Shown piece by piece: positions 40,977 to 52,203 of a stretch of 64,000 nucleotides of DNA. The stretch is from Gammaproteobacteria bacterium TMED1. Its GTDB lineage: Bacteria; Pseudomonadota; Gammaproteobacteria; Pseudomonadales; Azotimanducaceae. Numbering within the stretch: position 1 is the first letter of the stretch; every line of letters begins with the position of its first letter. Below the pieces are notes generated by a model. The model saw only the letters and a program-made list of their open reading frames with translations. It was not told the DNA's origin and did not search any database. The stretch covers positions 324,173-388,172 of the forward strand of contig NHBG02000020.1 of NCBI GenBank assembly GCA_002167855.2, read 5' to 3'. Both the position numbers and the translations under genes were made by a program.

Positions 40977-41498
40977 CCCTTCTTGATTATGAATACTAAG
41001 CGAACTGGGACAGTCATGATATTTCTCGGCTGCATCCTCGGCATGGTGGTCCTAACATTTTTTTTTAGTGAGTCTGAGAAAGAAAGATACAACCCCAATC
41101 GCGATCCTAAAAGCCTTGTCTCTCCTCATAGTATTGAAATTAAATTAGAGAGAAACTATTTAGGGCACTATATTGCGAATGGAACAATCAATCGTTATCC
41201 AGTAGCATTTTTACTGGACACCGGAGCGACTGATGTTGTCGTGCCAGCATCAATTGTAGGTAAACTTAACCTAAAAAAGGGTCGCGCGGGTCGAGCAATG
41301 ACAGCAAACGGAGCGATAACAATTTTTGAAACCAACATCGATCATCTTAGTTTGGGTGAAATCAATCTCTACAACGTGCGTGCAAGTATTAATCCTTCTA
41401 TGCCATCATCCAATGTGTTGCTTGGCATGAGTGCTCTTGGAAGAATAGAGTTTGTTCAAGACGGCACTTCGCTGACTCTGATACAGAAATCATTTTGA
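40962..41498 (+). CDS. Retropepsin-like clan AA aspartic protease (TIGR02281-like)
   Basis: N-terminal TM, FLLDTGATDVVVP active-site motif, LLGMSALGRIEF. Confidence 0.85.
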   Translation: MPVAHPFLIMNTKRTGTVMIFLGCILGMVVLTFFFSESEKERYNPNRDPKSLVSPHSIEIKLERNYLGHYIANGTINRYPVAFLLDTGATDVVVPASIVGKLNLKKGRAGRAMTANGAITIFETNIDHLSLGEINLYNVRASINPSMPSSNVLLGMSALGRIEFVQDGTSLTLIQKSF

Positions 41499-41507
41499 TT
41501 ATTTTAT

Positions 41508-42338
41508 ATGGACTATTTTGAGAATATAGTAGCCACGGTAAAAACGGCGTTGGAAGAAGATATTGGTTCTGGCGATCTTACTGCCTCCCTGATAGACGAA
41601 ACTGCCTCCACTTCCGCTTACATCATAGCGCGAGAAGACGCCGCTATTTGCGGAAGACCTTGGGTAGATAAAGTATTTGAACTCATCGACACCGAAATAA
41701 AGATTCGATGGCTTGTGAATGAAGGACAACTAGTAAGCAAAGGGGATAGGATTCTTGAGGCAAAGGGACGAACACGAAACTTACTTTCTGCAGAACGTAC
41801 CGCCCTCAATTTCATGCAAACGCTCTCCGCTACTGCAACGGAAACCCATAAACTTTGTCAACTTGTGGCGCATACCAATGTGGAATTACTAGATACAAGA
41901 AAGACTATACCTGGGCTGAGACTAGCGCAAAAATATGCGGTAAAGATAGGTGGCGGACATAACCATCGTATAGGTCTCCACGACGCCTTCCTGCTAAAAG
42001 AAAATCATATTAAAGCTAGCAGCTCGATAGTGGAGGCAACAAAACGTGCCCGTAAAATATCTCCAGAATCTCGACTAGAGATTGAAGTCGAAGATCTAAA
42101 GGAACTAAGGTTAGCCCTAAATTGTGAACCTGACTGGATTATGCTCGATAACTTTTGCGTAGAAGATATTCGAGTTGCAGTTGAGGAAACCAATAAACTT
42201 ATTAAGCTAGAAGCGTCCGGTGGAATAGAAAAAAAAGAGCACCTGATTGACATTGCCGAAACAGGTGTAGATTATATTTCCGTGGGTGCACTCACAAAAC
42301 ACCTTAGAGCAATTGATTTTTCAATGTTATTTGAGTGA
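41508..42338 (+). CDS. nadC: Nicotinate-nucleotide pyrophosphorylase (carboxylating)
   Basis: EEDIGSGDLTA, LSAERTALNFMQ, DTRKTIPGLRLAQKYAVKIGGGHNHRIGL. Confidence 0.96.
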   Translation: MDYFENIVATVKTALEEDIGSGDLTASLIDETASTSAYIIAREDAAICGRPWVDKVFELIDTEIKIRWLVNEGQLVSKGDRILEAKGRTRNLLSAERTALNFMQTLSATATETHKLCQLVAHTNVELLDTRKTIPGLRLAQKYAVKIGGGHNHRIGLHDAFLLKENHIKASSSIVEATKRARKISPESRLEIEVEDLKELRLALNCEPDWIMLDNFCVEDIRVAVEETNKLIKLEASGGIEKKEHLIDIAETGVDYISVGALTKHLRAIDFSMLFE

Positions 42339-42392
42339 GATAGAAAAACATATATTACGGTCAGAAGTAAGTACACAAGGGTATAAATTACT

Positions 42393-42668
42393 TTGAAACA
42401 TAAAGAAATGGAGGATGTATCACTGGAAACATCAAGTAGTTCCTACAAAAATTGGGCTGTTAACCTCGGTCTCACATTAGCTATAGCGGGATATATCCTG
42501 CTACTCGGCTTCGGTTTAAGCCAGTATCTCTCTAATGATGAAGAGGCCGTTTTTGGAAAAATTGCCCTTTTAACGATTATATTAGGGAGCACAATAGTTT
42601 TTGGGATAGTACTTTTCGAACGTCTCAGGACTTACAAAAAAGACCCCTATCGGGAAATAGAAAAATGA
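42393..42668 (+). CDS. Hypothetical two-TM protein
   Basis: 91 aa with two hydrophobic segments; TTG start; 4-nt overlap with ybjQ-like gene. Confidence 0.6.
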   Translation: MKHKEMEDVSLETSSSSYKNWAVNLGLTLAIAGYILLLGFGLSQYLSNDEEAVFGKIALLTIILGSTIVFGIVLFERLRTYKKDPYREIEK

Positions 42669-42991
42669 TGATAACTACAGCAGAAAATATTCATGGTAAA
42701 AAGATCTTAAAATCAATAGGGCTTGTGCGCGGCAATACAATCAGGGCTAGAAACATTGGAAGGGATATTATCGCTGTCCTAAGGACGCTAGTAGGTGGCG
42801 AAATCACGGAATATACAAAGCTTATGGCCGAAGCTCGCGAGCAGGCACTTGACAGAATGGAAAGTGAGGCAATCAGGCTGGGCGCCAATGCTATAGTAGG
42901 AGTTCGCTTCAGCACATCCGTAGTGCTCGGTGGCTCCGCAGAGCTCCTGGCATATGGGACAGGTGTGGTAGTTTCAGATCTGGAGAATTAA
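42665..42991 (+). CDS. YbjQ/DUF74-family heavy-metal-binding-domain protein
   Basis: SIGLVRGNTIRARNIGRDI, EAREQALDRMESEAIRLGANAIVGVRF. Confidence 0.9.
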   Translation: MMITTAENIHGKKILKSIGLVRGNTIRARNIGRDIIAVLRTLVGGEITEYTKLMAEAREQALDRMESEAIRLGANAIVGVRFSTSVVLGGSAELLAYGTGVVVSDLEN

Positions 42992-43054
42992 ATCACGCGG
43001 CCACTGTTATTTGAGGAAGACCAGTTAGATACTCATTCTAGACTGCTTGAAGAG

Positions 43055-44506
43055 TTATGCAGTATCAAGATACACAGCATAAAGTCGAATATCCTCTGGC
43101 CTTAATCCCACAAAGTTGATTCGCACTAATACAGGAGTACCTATGTCTTCTATTACTGCGTGTCTGTTCCAAGTAATTCTCTGGGCAAAACCTCCCTTCT
43201 TAGATGCTTTACTGACATTAGCTTCATAGCCTCTTATAGCGCGAAACGACTGATCCTGCAGTTCGACTGTTATAGAACTGTGTTCTGTGATTCCTTCGAT
43301 ATTGACAGATAAAACGGCCGACTTCCCTTCCAAATCGATAGGCGCTGACACAAAGTGTGAAGCTCTCTTCGAATAACTCCAAGCTCCACTATCGAATGGA
43401 GAGAAATATCCCAATCGATCTCTCGGCCAACTTGCAACGCGAACGCCATCTCCAGCCTCCTCTGGCCAAGCGCCGTACCAAAAAAGAGTTTCATCACCAA
43501 TATTCTCAAAACCCTGTCCCTGAATGAGAGCTGGAAAATTTAGGTTGAGTGCATCTCTATGTTTAGAACTCCAACCATCCTCAGCCGCTGCAACAATGGG
43601 AAAGTTAGGAATGGGCTCACGGTAATGCAAAGCATCCTGACTAACTGCAACACCAAGATCCATCGTGAGCATTCTTCTGTCATTGGATGGATGCCCGTCC
43701 CACTTGCCGAAGAAGCCAATTATAACATTGCCACGATTCCATAGCGCTGCTCCCAAGTGAACCTGCTGTCCATCATTTTTACCGTGACCCGCCGACTGAG
43801 GTTGATGTTGTCCCCTCCGGAGACCGGAACAAGTTGCCTCGGACCAGTACTCGAAGTCGCGGGAGGCCATTGTGACGAGTTGGCGAACGCCCATGCCGTG
43901 CCGCCCCCCTTGCCCGGCGAGATAGTAACAACCATCCACTATCGCACCCCCAGACATTTCAAACCAACCACCAACCGGATTATTGGAAGACTCGGTCCAA
44001 ATAAGCCCATCAGGACTATAGGCTACGGCAAGACCGCTGTACTTACTAGTTTCGAAAGCCATTTTAAAACGCTTGTTTTTGTCTTGAGCTTCTGGCTCGT
44101 GGAAGATAACACATGCCTGAACATGCAAATCTTCACCCATGTCCACTAAATTGTTATGTTTGCTGTCTTGATAACGGACTAAACCAAGATCCGGTTTTTC
44201 CCAGTCACGCCCATTTTTACTCTTCGCTAGGCAAACCCGCTGATGCCACTTTAAACAAGGACCCTGACCCAAATACCACATCCAAAATTCTTCGCCAATC
44301 CTAAGAACGGTTCCATAAAATGCAATCCACTGACTATCATGCTCACCGGCCTCACCAAGCGATATTACTGGGCTATTTCCGTGACCTCCTCGACTACCCT
44401 GAAGATTCAGCTTTAGACCATCTTGGAACGGGATACTGTGGTCATCGAAGGGGAAAAGCACTATAGAATTTAAACTTATCGGCGGGGCCCCATTTTTGAT
44501 AATCAT
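43055..44506 (-). CDS. Putative glycoside-hydrolase-like beta-propeller protein (GH43/GH32-clan resemblance), no signal peptide
   Basis: Repeated W-x-Y/F and 'S-DGL-W' blade-like motifs (VAYSPDGLIWTE, AKSKNGRDWEKP, ASRDFEYWSE); C-terminal beta-rich segment. Confidence 0.5.
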   Translation of the reverse strand: MIIKNGAPPISLNSIVLFPFDDHSIPFQDGLKLNLQGSRGGHGNSPVISLGEAGEHDSQWIAFYGTVLRIGEEFWMWYLGQGPCLKWHQRVCLAKSKNGRDWEKPDLGLVRYQDSKHNNLVDMGEDLHVQACVIFHEPEAQDKNKRFKMAFETSKYSGLAVAYSPDGLIWTESSNNPVGGWFEMSGGAIVDGCYYLAGQGGRHGMGVRQLVTMASRDFEYWSEATCSGLRRGQHQPQSAGHGKNDGQQVHLGAALWNRGNVIIGFFGKWDGHPSNDRRMLTMDLGVAVSQDALHYREPIPNFPIVAAAEDGWSSKHRDALNLNFPALIQGQGFENIGDETLFWYGAWPEEAGDGVRVASWPRDRLGYFSPFDSGAWSYSKRASHFVSAPIDLEGKSAVLSVNIEGITEHSSITVELQDQSFRAIRGYEANVSKASKKGGFAQRITWNRHAVIEDIGTPVLVRINFVGLRPEDIRLYAVYLDTA

Positions 44507-44600
44507 AAACTACCTTCTAAATTTTCTAATCACGCCAAGAGATCTAATCATCTCTCATTAGCTGTTCAGACAAAAGCTTACAAACTCAATAAAGAAATGG

Positions 44601-44673
44601 TGCCGGAAAGTGGACTCGAACCACCGACCAATAACTTACGAAGCTACTGCTCTACCAACTGAGCTATTCCGGC
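44601..44673 (-). tRNA. tRNA-Thr (anticodon CGT)
   Basis: GCCGGAATAGCTCAGTTGGTAGAGCAGTAGCTTCGTAAGTTATTGGTCGGTGGTTCGAGTCCACTTTCCGGCA folds as a cloverleaf; loop TTCGTAA. Confidence 0.95.
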
Positions 44674-44745
44674 ACAGATAAAAAGATACCCCGATATTTA
44701 GGGGCGGAACAAAAGAAACTTCTAGTAACGACAAAATGCCAGTAC

Positions 44746-45291
44746 TTAGCCATCGGAAGTCGCGTCCGATACAGGATCCTTAACATTTATTTCTGCCTCT
44801 AGCGGATCCATGGTGCCTTTTATAGTTTGCGATTCAGCAACCAAACCCCAATACGCTGGTCTTGATATTGTAACAGCCGAAGAGTCACCTTGAATGCCAA
44901 CAACACCTGTATCCGAGTCCTCAGCTTCTTGATAAGCCGGCCCTCCTCCGGGCGCTTCAATAGCGTCCGGATTAAGCATAGCAATCCAGCTAGGCGAATC
45001 TTTAGGTACAGTGCTAGTAAGACCCAAGGCTATCTGCGCATTACCCTTTACAAAGGTTGCACGCGCTAACGTTAAAGCCTTTTCATAGCTTGAGTTGACC
45101 CTCGACATATTAGCCTCTCTAACGTAATCCTGATATGCTGGTAAAGCGACTACGACAAGTATCGCGATAAGAGAGACGGCCAGCATTGCCTCAATCAAGC
45201 TAAAACCTTTTTGCATCTCTTTCATATTGTGAACTCCGCTCAATAATTTCTCACCAGCTAGAAAATACGGCACGTTGCGATTCCAGGCCAA
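44746..45291 (-). CDS. pilA: Type IV pilin-like protein (likely start at internal MKEMQKG)
   Basis: Prepilin motif KG|FSLIEAMLAVSLIAILVVVALPAYQDYV; adjacent to tRNA-Thr and pilD. Confidence 0.85.
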   Translation of the reverse strand: MAWNRNVPYFLAGEKLLSGVHNMKEMQKGFSLIEAMLAVSLIAILVVVALPAYQDYVREANMSRVNSSYEKALTLARATFVKGNAQIALGLTSTVPKDSPSWIAMLNPDAIEAPGGGPAYQEAEDSDTGVVGIQGDSSAVTISRPAYWGLVAESQTIKGTMDPLEAEINVKDPVSDATSDG

Positions 45292-45504
45292 TAGGGCAGT
45301 GTACGGGAACGGAAGTTACTTTGAAACCCAGTCCTGTAACGAAAGTGTTTAGGTTTACTTCAAAGAAATTGTAAGTCACGTCGTAAAATATTAATCATAT
45401 TGATCTCCTTTTAATTCCAGATAGTGGATAATTAAGAGGAGTGTCTGAACTATTTACACCGAGATAAACACTAATCTTTTGGACTTACTAAACTAAGAAA
45501 TCGC

Positions 45505-46380
45505 ATGATGGAAGATCTTTCTCTCTTACAATCCAATTACCCCACTACAGTTACACTGCTTGGGCTGATTTTGGGTTTATGTATCGGTAGCTTTCTAAAT
45601 GTGGTGATCGTGAGATTACCGATCATCCTCAAGAGACAATGGGTCACAGAAGCATACGAAATTCTTGACTTAAAAAGTCCTCCCGGGAACGGTGGTATAA
45701 CATTAAGTCAACCATGCTCACACTGTCCAAAGTGCAAAGCCCACATCCGTCCTTGGGACAATATTCCTGTTATAAGCTATCTCAGGCTTTTTGGAAAATG
45801 CGCAAGCTGTGGGGCAAAAATACCCTCACGGTACCTAATAATAGAATTAACCACTGGTGGACTCACCGCTTTTATTATTTATTCTTTGGGAATAACATAT
45901 TCCGGACTATTTGGATGCTTTTTTACTTGGGGTCTAATTACATTATCGTTCATTGATCACGATACAAACATTCTCCCTGATGGCATAACTTTACCTTTCC
46001 TCTGGTTAGGTTTGGTTGCAAACTACTTCGAACTTTTTATTGATTTCCGTAGTGCTTTTATTGGCGTTTGCTTAGGCTATTGTTTCCTATGGTCTACTTA
46101 TCAGATCCATAAATTCCTAACTGGAAAGGATGGAATGGGCCATGGTGATTTCAAGCTCTTAGCGCTCATCGGTGCATGGCTTGGATGGCAACCGCTTTTC
46201 TTAGTAGTTTTCCTAGCTTCAATAGGTGGTTTAATTTTTACTACAGTTCGCAGCTTATCAGGTAAAAAAAATGTCTATGCAATTGCATTCGGACCCTATT
46301 TAGCTTGCTCTGGATGGATTATGATGTTCTGGGGAGATGTGATTATGAATCATTACTTGGCATTAATTGGGATAATTTAA
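45505..46380 (+). CDS. pilD: Prepilin peptidase / N-methyltransferase
   Basis: GSFLNVVIVRLP, CSHCPKCKAHIRPWDNIPVISYL with two CxxC pairs, GKDGMGHGDFKLLALIGAWLGW. Confidence 0.95.
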   Translation: MMEDLSLLQSNYPTTVTLLGLILGLCIGSFLNVVIVRLPIILKRQWVTEAYEILDLKSPPGNGGITLSQPCSHCPKCKAHIRPWDNIPVISYLRLFGKCASCGAKIPSRYLIIELTTGGLTAFIIYSLGITYSGLFGCFFTWGLITLSFIDHDTNILPDGITLPFLWLGLVANYFELFIDFRSAFIGVCLGYCFLWSTYQIHKFLTGKDGMGHGDFKLLALIGAWLGWQPLFLVVFLASIGGLIFTTVRSLSGKKNVYAIAFGPYLACSGWIMMFWGDVIMNHYLALIGII

Positions 46381-46982
46381 TGTATGTAGTCGGTATATCG
46401 GGAGGTGTAGGGAGCGGCAAAACAACAGTTTCAAGTCAGTTTGCAGGACTAGGAATAACAATAGCGGATGCAGACATCGCTGCGAGAACCATTGTAGAAC
46501 CGGGTAAACCCGTGCTTAAAAAAATCGTTGACAAGTATGGTCAGAGCATACTTTTGGAAAGTGGTAAGCTTAACCGAGTCCTATTAAGAGAAATAATTTT
46601 TAACGATTCAGATGCGAGGACATGGCTAGAAAAACTAACGCATGGTCCCATTAACCTAGAACTTCGAGGTATAATCGATAAGTCTACCTCACCCTACTCC
46701 ATACTCGTCTTGTCAGCTGGGACCGGCCGATCATCTCTAATGGATCGGTTACTAGTGATAGATACCTCACCCGAACTTCAAATCAAACGTGTTATGGTTA
46801 GAGATAATTGTACACGCGAGCAAGTGCAGGCAATTATGGATGCGCAGCCGACCCGGCAACAGAGACTTGATATTGCAGATGACATACTTCTCAATGATGA
46901 AAGCTCGGACAATCTTTCTTCAGTAGTACGCCAATTCCATGTCAAATACACTAATCTTGCAAAGTCTAAAAGAAATGACTGA
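46381..46982 (+). CDS. coaE: Dephospho-CoA kinase (ORF track start at 46305 is upstream of the probable ATG)
   Basis: MYVVGISGGVGSGKTTVSSQF, DADIAARTIVEPG. Confidence 0.9.
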
Positions 46983-47166
46983 TCTGGTTGTTAACTGCCC
47001 GTCCTGTAACACGTTAGTAGCATGGGTTACTTCAAACAGGCATCGTCCATTTTGTTCTGATAGATGTAGAATCCTAGATCTTGGCGAATGGGCTGTGGGT
47101 AAACGAGGACTCCCCGCAGATGCAGAGTACTACGATGTAAAAAGTGAAAAGCTGAATGAGGAGTAG
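46975..47166 (+). CDS. yacG: DNA gyrase inhibitor YacG (start chosen at MTDLVV; ORF track start 46939)
   Basis: VNCPSCNTLVAW...RPFCSDRCRILDLGEWA. Confidence 0.93.
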   Translation: MTDLVVNCPSCNTLVAWVTSNRHRPFCSDRCRILDLGEWAVGKRGLPADAEYYDVKSEKLNEE

Positions 47167-47174
47167 AAAATGGC

Positions 47175-48401
47175 CTAGGTACGATACTCAGCATTAATTT
47201 TCACGTACTCGTGAGATAGATCACTTGTCCAAACAGTGTCACTAAAGTCACCAGAATTAAGATTTACTCGAATAACGATCTCTTCTTCCGCCATCACATT
47301 CGCGCCATCTACCTCCCGATAGTTTGATGCTTTCGCCCCACCACGCATCAGACATACGTCTCCAAGATATACGTCAACCCTGGAAACATCTATATCGATA
47401 TCAGCCTTACCAATAGCCATTACAATTCGACCCCAGTTAGCATCACCGGCGAAAATAGCCGTTTTCATTAGCGGCGAATTGGCAATTGCATAAGCGACAT
47501 CCAAACATACTTGCCTATTGGGTGCACCTTCGACATTAATAGTAACAAACTTTGTCGCCCCTTCCGCATCACGGATTATGCCCTGTGCGAGTTCCTGCAT
47601 AAGACTATTCAATTCTAAAAGGAATAATTCTTGCGCTGCTGGATCTCCAAGATCAACTAAAGTTTTACCTGTGGCGGTAAGCATGCATGAGTCATTGGTA
47701 GAGGTATCGCTATCGACAGTAATTCTATTAAAAGAACAGTTTACAGCTCTGACCAAAATATCTTGCAGTAAGTCCTTAGTGCAGATCACATCAGAAGTTA
47801 TGTATGCCAGCATAGTTGCCATATTTGGCTGTACCATTCCCGCTCCTTTTGCAATGCCGGTAATAGTTACGGTAGTACCACACACATTGAAACGACGTGA
47901 AGCAATCTTTGGACGAGTATCCGTCGTCATGATACCTTTGGCTGCAAGCAACCACTTGGATGGGTCAAGCCCTCCAAAAAGCTCGCTTAAGGACCTAATG
48001 ATCTTTTCGGTGGGGAGTCTTTCGCCAATGACGCCTGTAGAGAACGGTAAGATTTCAGCATAAGATACACCGCTAACTTCCGCCATCGCTTCGCAGCACC
48101 GAAGAGCATCTTGATTACCCTCCTCTCCGGTCGCAGCATTGGCATTACCGCTATTTATTAAGAAGTATCTGGCATCTCGCTGCTTTAAATGCGCTTTTCC
48201 GATCTGCACGGGTGCAGCGGCAAATAAATTCTTTGTAAACACACCTACCGTTGTACTGTTCTCCGCAAACTCAAGCAAAACAAGATCGTGAGCTTTGGAC
48301 TCATGGCTGCCCTCAAAAGATTTTCTAATCCCAGCAGCTACAGCTGCTAGTCTTACGCCTGGGACGGGATAAAAATCAAAACTGGCTTCTCCCACTGCCA
48401 A
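47175..48401 (-). CDS. argJ: Bifunctional glutamate N-acetyltransferase / amino-acid acetyltransferase
   Basis: NSGNANAATG, AKGAGMVQPNMATMLAYITSD, GDANWGRIVMAIG. Confidence 0.96.
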   Translation of the reverse strand: MAVGEASFDFYPVPGVRLAAVAAGIRKSFEGSHESKAHDLVLLEFAENSTTVGVFTKNLFAAAPVQIGKAHLKQRDARYFLINSGNANAATGEEGNQDALRCCEAMAEVSGVSYAEILPFSTGVIGERLPTEKIIRSLSELFGGLDPSKWLLAAKGIMTTDTRPKIASRRFNVCGTTVTITGIAKGAGMVQPNMATMLAYITSDVICTKDLLQDILVRAVNCSFNRITVDSDTSTNDSCMLTATGKTLVDLGDPAAQELFLLELNSLMQELAQGIIRDAEGATKFVTINVEGAPNRQVCLDVAYAIANSPLMKTAIFAGDANWGRIVMAIGKADIDIDVSRVDVYLGDVCLMRGGAKASNYREVDGANVMAEEEIVIRVNLNSGDFSDTVWTSDLSHEYVKINAEYRT

Positions 48402-48404
48402 AGT

Positions 48405-51146
48405 CTACTCCAATCGTCCACAACAAACTTTAAATTTTTTCCCTGACCCGCAAGGACATAATTCGTTACGACCTATCTTTTTATTTGATCTAACAAACGG
48501 TGCTTGACCGAGAGCCTGGCTCGAGTCCAGCCTCGCCGCCTGCACCTGATCAATTCTTGTACCAAGTTGATTGCTGGTTTCTTTTTTATATTTCAGCTGG
48601 CTTTTTTGTTCCTGTTCACGTCTTCTTTTTTCAATCTCATCTAAATCTTCTTTACCTCTAAACTCAACCCGACATAATATTTTTATTACTTCAACCTGAA
48701 TATTATTTAAAAGGTCTTCAAACAGTTGGAAAGCCTCTCGTTTATATTCCTGTTTCGGCTGCTTTTGGGCATAGGCGCGGAGATGGATTCCTTGCCTTAG
48801 ATGATCCATCGATGCAAGATGTTCTTTCCACATGGCATCAACTATATCCAACATAATCCGTTTTTCTATTATTCTAATATCAGGTCCTACAACCAGCTCT
48901 TTTTCTTTGTAACCTTGACGAGTTGTAGCAATTATTTTCTCCCTTAGAGACTCTTCATGTATCGTATGATCGTTATCAAGCCACTGCTGTATTGGAATTC
49001 GAGTATTGAACTCAGAAATACAGGCCTGCTCTAGGCCAGCAATATCCCACTGCTCTTCTAGACTTTGACGCGGCAAAAAGTTGTCTATAGTTTGGTTTAC
49101 AACATCACCCCAAATGATATCAATTGTCCCTGATATATCATCTGATGCCATCAACCCATTACGCTGATCGTAAATCATCTGACGCTGATCATTGGCTACA
49201 TCATCGTACTCGAGAAGTTGCTTACGGATATCGAAATTACGTCCTTCCACTTTGCGCTGGGCCTTTTCAATAGCATTTGTCACCATACGAGCTTCAATAG
49301 CTTCCCCTTTTTTCATCCCGGCCGATTGCATTAAACTCCGCATTTTATCTGAAGCGAAAATACGCATAAGATCATCCTCAAGAGATAAATAAAACCTCGA
49401 AAACCCAGGGTCACCCTGCCTCCCTGATCTACCCCGTAGCTGGTTATCTATCCTTCTACTTTCATGTCTTTCAGTCCCAATTACATGAAGCCCACCAGCT
49501 TCGATCACACGATTTTGATCTTTCTCCCAATTAGACTCCAGTGATTTAAGCTCCAATTCAGAATAGTTCCTTTCAGCCACTTCGGCTTCCCAATTTCCTC
49601 CAAGAATTATATCTGTGCCTCGACCTGCCATATTCGTAGCTATGGTAAGTGTTCCTGGTTTACCAGCTTGTGCGATTATTTCTGCTTCTTTTTCATGGAA
49701 TTTAGCATTCAGGACACTATGTTTAATCTTTTTATTGGTCAATAATGAGGACAGTCGTTCAGATGATTCAATTGACGCTGTGCCAACAAGAACTGGAGCG
49801 CCTTTTTCTAGGAGTACTGCAATATCATCTACAATCGCACTATATTTATCTTCCTCAGTAAGATAAATGAGATCGTTCCTATCATCTCGTATCATAGGCA
49901 GGTTAGTGGGTATAACAACTACGTCAAGTCCATATATTTGCTTAAACTCGAAGGCCTCAGTATCTGCAGTCCCGGTCATCCCTGAGAGTTTTGAGTAAAT
50001 ACGGAAATAATTTTGAAAAGTTGTCGAAGCGAGTGTTTGACTCTCATTAGATATGGGTAGACCCTCTTTTGCCTCAATGGCTTGATGTATCCCACCAGAC
50101 CATCGACGCCCTGGCATACTTCTTCCAGTATGCTCATCAACAATCACCACCTCTCTGTTCTGGATGATATAATGCACGTCCTTGTGAAAAAGGGTATGAG
50201 CTTTAAGTGCCGCTTGCATATGATGAAGTAACATCAGATTGGATGTACCGTAAAGTCCATCTCGGGATTCGAGTAATCCATTTTTGACCAACAAACCCTC
50301 AACTTTTATATGTCCCGAATCGGTTAATTCTACGTCACGCTGCTTTTCATCCACGAAAAAATCGCCTGGAGGTTCGATGTCGTTTAAAATGTGCTCGGGG
50401 GTCTTTTCCTGACGGTCTAATTTGGGTACGATTAAATTAATGGACCTGTAAACCTCTGAAGAATTTTCAACACCCCCCGTTATAATGAGAGGAGTTCTCG
50501 CTTCATCGATGAGAATAGAGTCAACCTCATCTACAATGGCATAGTTAAGTTCGCCTTGCGCCTTCTCTTCCAGTGAAAAAGCCATATTATCTCGAAGATA
50601 GTCAAAGCCAAACTCATTGTTCGTTCCATATGTAATATCTGCCTCGTAGGCCGTTTTTTTCTCGGTTTGATCCTGGCCGGCATAAACAACACCTACTCGC
50701 ATGCCAAGAGCCTCGTATAGTGGCCGCATCCACTCAGCACCCCACTTTGCGAGATAATCATTTACAGTCACAAGATGCACATTACCTTGAAGAGCGTTGA
50801 GATATAAGGGAAGAGTTGCCACAAGAGTTTTGCCCTCACCCGTTCGCATCTCTGCTATTCGACCCTCATGCAATGTGATGCCTCCTATCAGCTGAACGTC
50901 AAAAATTCGCATACCCAATGCACGCTTACCTGCTTCACGCACTAAAGCAAAAGCTTCAGGCAGTATCTGCTCGAGCGTTTCTCCTTGATCGAGTCTAGTT
51001 TCAAATACAATCTTTTGGGCCTTTATTTGCTCATCAGAATATCGCTCGATGACGGCTTCTAATTGGTTAACGACAGTCACGATTTTGCGCATACGCTTTA
51101 TTTCGCGATCATTTTTACTACCAAAGATCTTACGAAGCACGTTCAT
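48405..51146 (-). CDS. secA: Preprotein translocase subunit SecA
   Basis: [47 protein letters not shown]-terminal zinc motif [14 protein letters not shown]. Confidence 0.98.
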   Translation of the reverse strand: MNVLRKIFGSKNDREIKRMRKIVTVVNQLEAVIERYSDEQIKAQKIVFETRLDQGETLEQILPEAFALVREAGKRALGMRIFDVQLIGGITLHEGRIAEMRTGEGKTLVATLPLYLNALQGNVHLVTVNDYLAKWGAEWMRPLYEALGMRVGVVYAGQDQTEKKTAYEADITYGTNNEFGFDYLRDNMAFSLEEKAQGELNYAIVDEVDSILIDEARTPLIITGGVENSSEVYRSINLIVPKLDRQEKTPEHILNDIEPPGDFFVDEKQRDVELTDSGHIKVEGLLVKNGLLESRDGLYGTSNLMLLHHMQAALKAHTLFHKDVHYIIQNREVVIVDEHTGRSMPGRRWSGGIHQAIEAKEGLPISNESQTLASTTFQNYFRIYSKLSGMTGTADTEAFEFKQIYGLDVVVIPTNLPMIRDDRNDLIYLTEEDKYSAIVDDIAVLLEKGAPVLVGTASIESSERLSSLLTNKKIKHSVLNAKFHEKEAEIIAQAGKPGTLTIATNMAGRGTDIILGGNWEAEVAERNYSELELKSLESNWEKDQNRVIEAGGLHVIGTERHESRRIDNQLRGRSGRQGDPGFSRFYLSLEDDLMRIFASDKMRSLMQSAGMKKGEAIEARMVTNAIEKAQRKVEGRNFDIRKQLLEYDDVANDQRQMIYDQRNGLMASDDISGTIDIIWGDVVNQTIDNFLPRQSLEEQWDIAGLEQACISEFNTRIPIQQWLDNDHTIHEESLREKIIATTRQGYKEKELVVGPDIRIIEKRIMLDIVDAMWKEHLASMDHLRQGIHLRAYAQKQPKQEYKREAFQLFEDLLNNIQVEVIKILCRVEFRGKEDLDEIEKRRREQEQKSQLKYKKETSNQLGTRIDQVQAARLDSSQALGQAPFVRSNKKIGRNELCPCGSGKKFKVCCGRLE

Positions 51147-51212
51147 TACCTAAATATGAGTGAATTAGAAAAAATTGTATAATTCCAGAGCCGCAACGAG
51201 ATGATAGATATA

Positions 51213-52136
51213 TCAACGACTCGATCGATGAATATAAGAGGATGGATCGACGATTCTGCCATCTTTATATACTTCAAAGTGGACATGAGGGCCGGTGGAG
51301 CGTCCAGAACTGCCCATCAAACCGACAACCTGACCTTTTTTTACTATGTCACCAACGTTCACAAGATTTGTCTTATGATGACCATAGAGAGTTGTAAAAC
51401 CACTACCATGATTAATTTCGACTAATTCGCCATAACCACTTCGTGTTCCAGAATATACTACTACCCCTGCTGCAACTGCTATAATATTTGATCCTTCCTT
51501 CCCCGCAAAATCAACACCAGTATGCCAGGCACGCTTGCCCGTGATGGGGTCATTTCGAGCACCAAATCTAGAGGACATCCACCCCTTCTCGACAGGTCTA
51601 CCTGCTATGAAAAGATCATTTTGGATTTTCCGGGACACAAGCAAGGTTTCCAAAATAGAGAGTTGTTGTTCTCGGCTCTCTATCTCCTCACTCAATTTAC
51701 CCAAACGTTTCATATAGTCAGGTAGACTATTATTGAAATCTTCTGCTTCATTTAAAGGCCCTCCAAGGGCCGGAGGCTGAGAAAAATCAAACTCTCCTTC
51801 ATCCAATTTAGCGACCGATATCAATCTCTCTCCTAAAGCATCTAAACGTACAATTTTTGCCTGCAGATTTGCTAAACGAGTCGCTCCAGCCTCTAAACTA
51901 CCCTTAGCATCTGCCTTTGCCTCGTCAACCTCACTCTGCTGGATGTGAAGGACCTCTCTCCATTTACTCACCAATTCATTATTTAATCCTGCCTCACCCA
52001 AGCCATAATAATATGCTGCCATTCCTGCCGTCAGGAGAATGCTAATAAGCCCCAAGATAGCAAGCCCTAGTGACAGTGCGTTCGCGTTGAAAGAACGATG
52101 CTTACCTGAATGATTATCTATAATTATGAATTTCAT
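51213..52136 (-). CDS. M23-family metallopeptidase
   Basis: WHTGVDFAGKEGSNIIAVAAGVVVYSG, GRSTGPHVHFEVYKDGRIVDP. Confidence 0.92.
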   Translation of the reverse strand: MKFIIIDNHSGKHRSFNANALSLGLAILGLISILLTAGMAAYYYGLGEAGLNNELVSKWREVLHIQQSEVDEAKADAKGSLEAGATRLANLQAKIVRLDALGERLISVAKLDEGEFDFSQPPALGGPLNEAEDFNNSLPDYMKRLGKLSEEIESREQQLSILETLLVSRKIQNDLFIAGRPVEKGWMSSRFGARNDPITGKRAWHTGVDFAGKEGSNIIAVAAGVVVYSGTRSGYGELVEINHGSGFTTLYGHHKTNLVNVGDIVKKGQVVGLMGSSGRSTGPHVHFEVYKDGRIVDPSSYIHRSSR

Positions 52137-52203
52137 TTCTAAAACTACTAATAGTTAGGTTGGTTATCGGTTATCATAAGTTAATTATTAAGTAATAAAG
52201 CAC

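Noticed and set aside
47518-48063. 181-aa plus-strand ORF opposite argJ
   Set aside because: Antisense to a clear argJ gene
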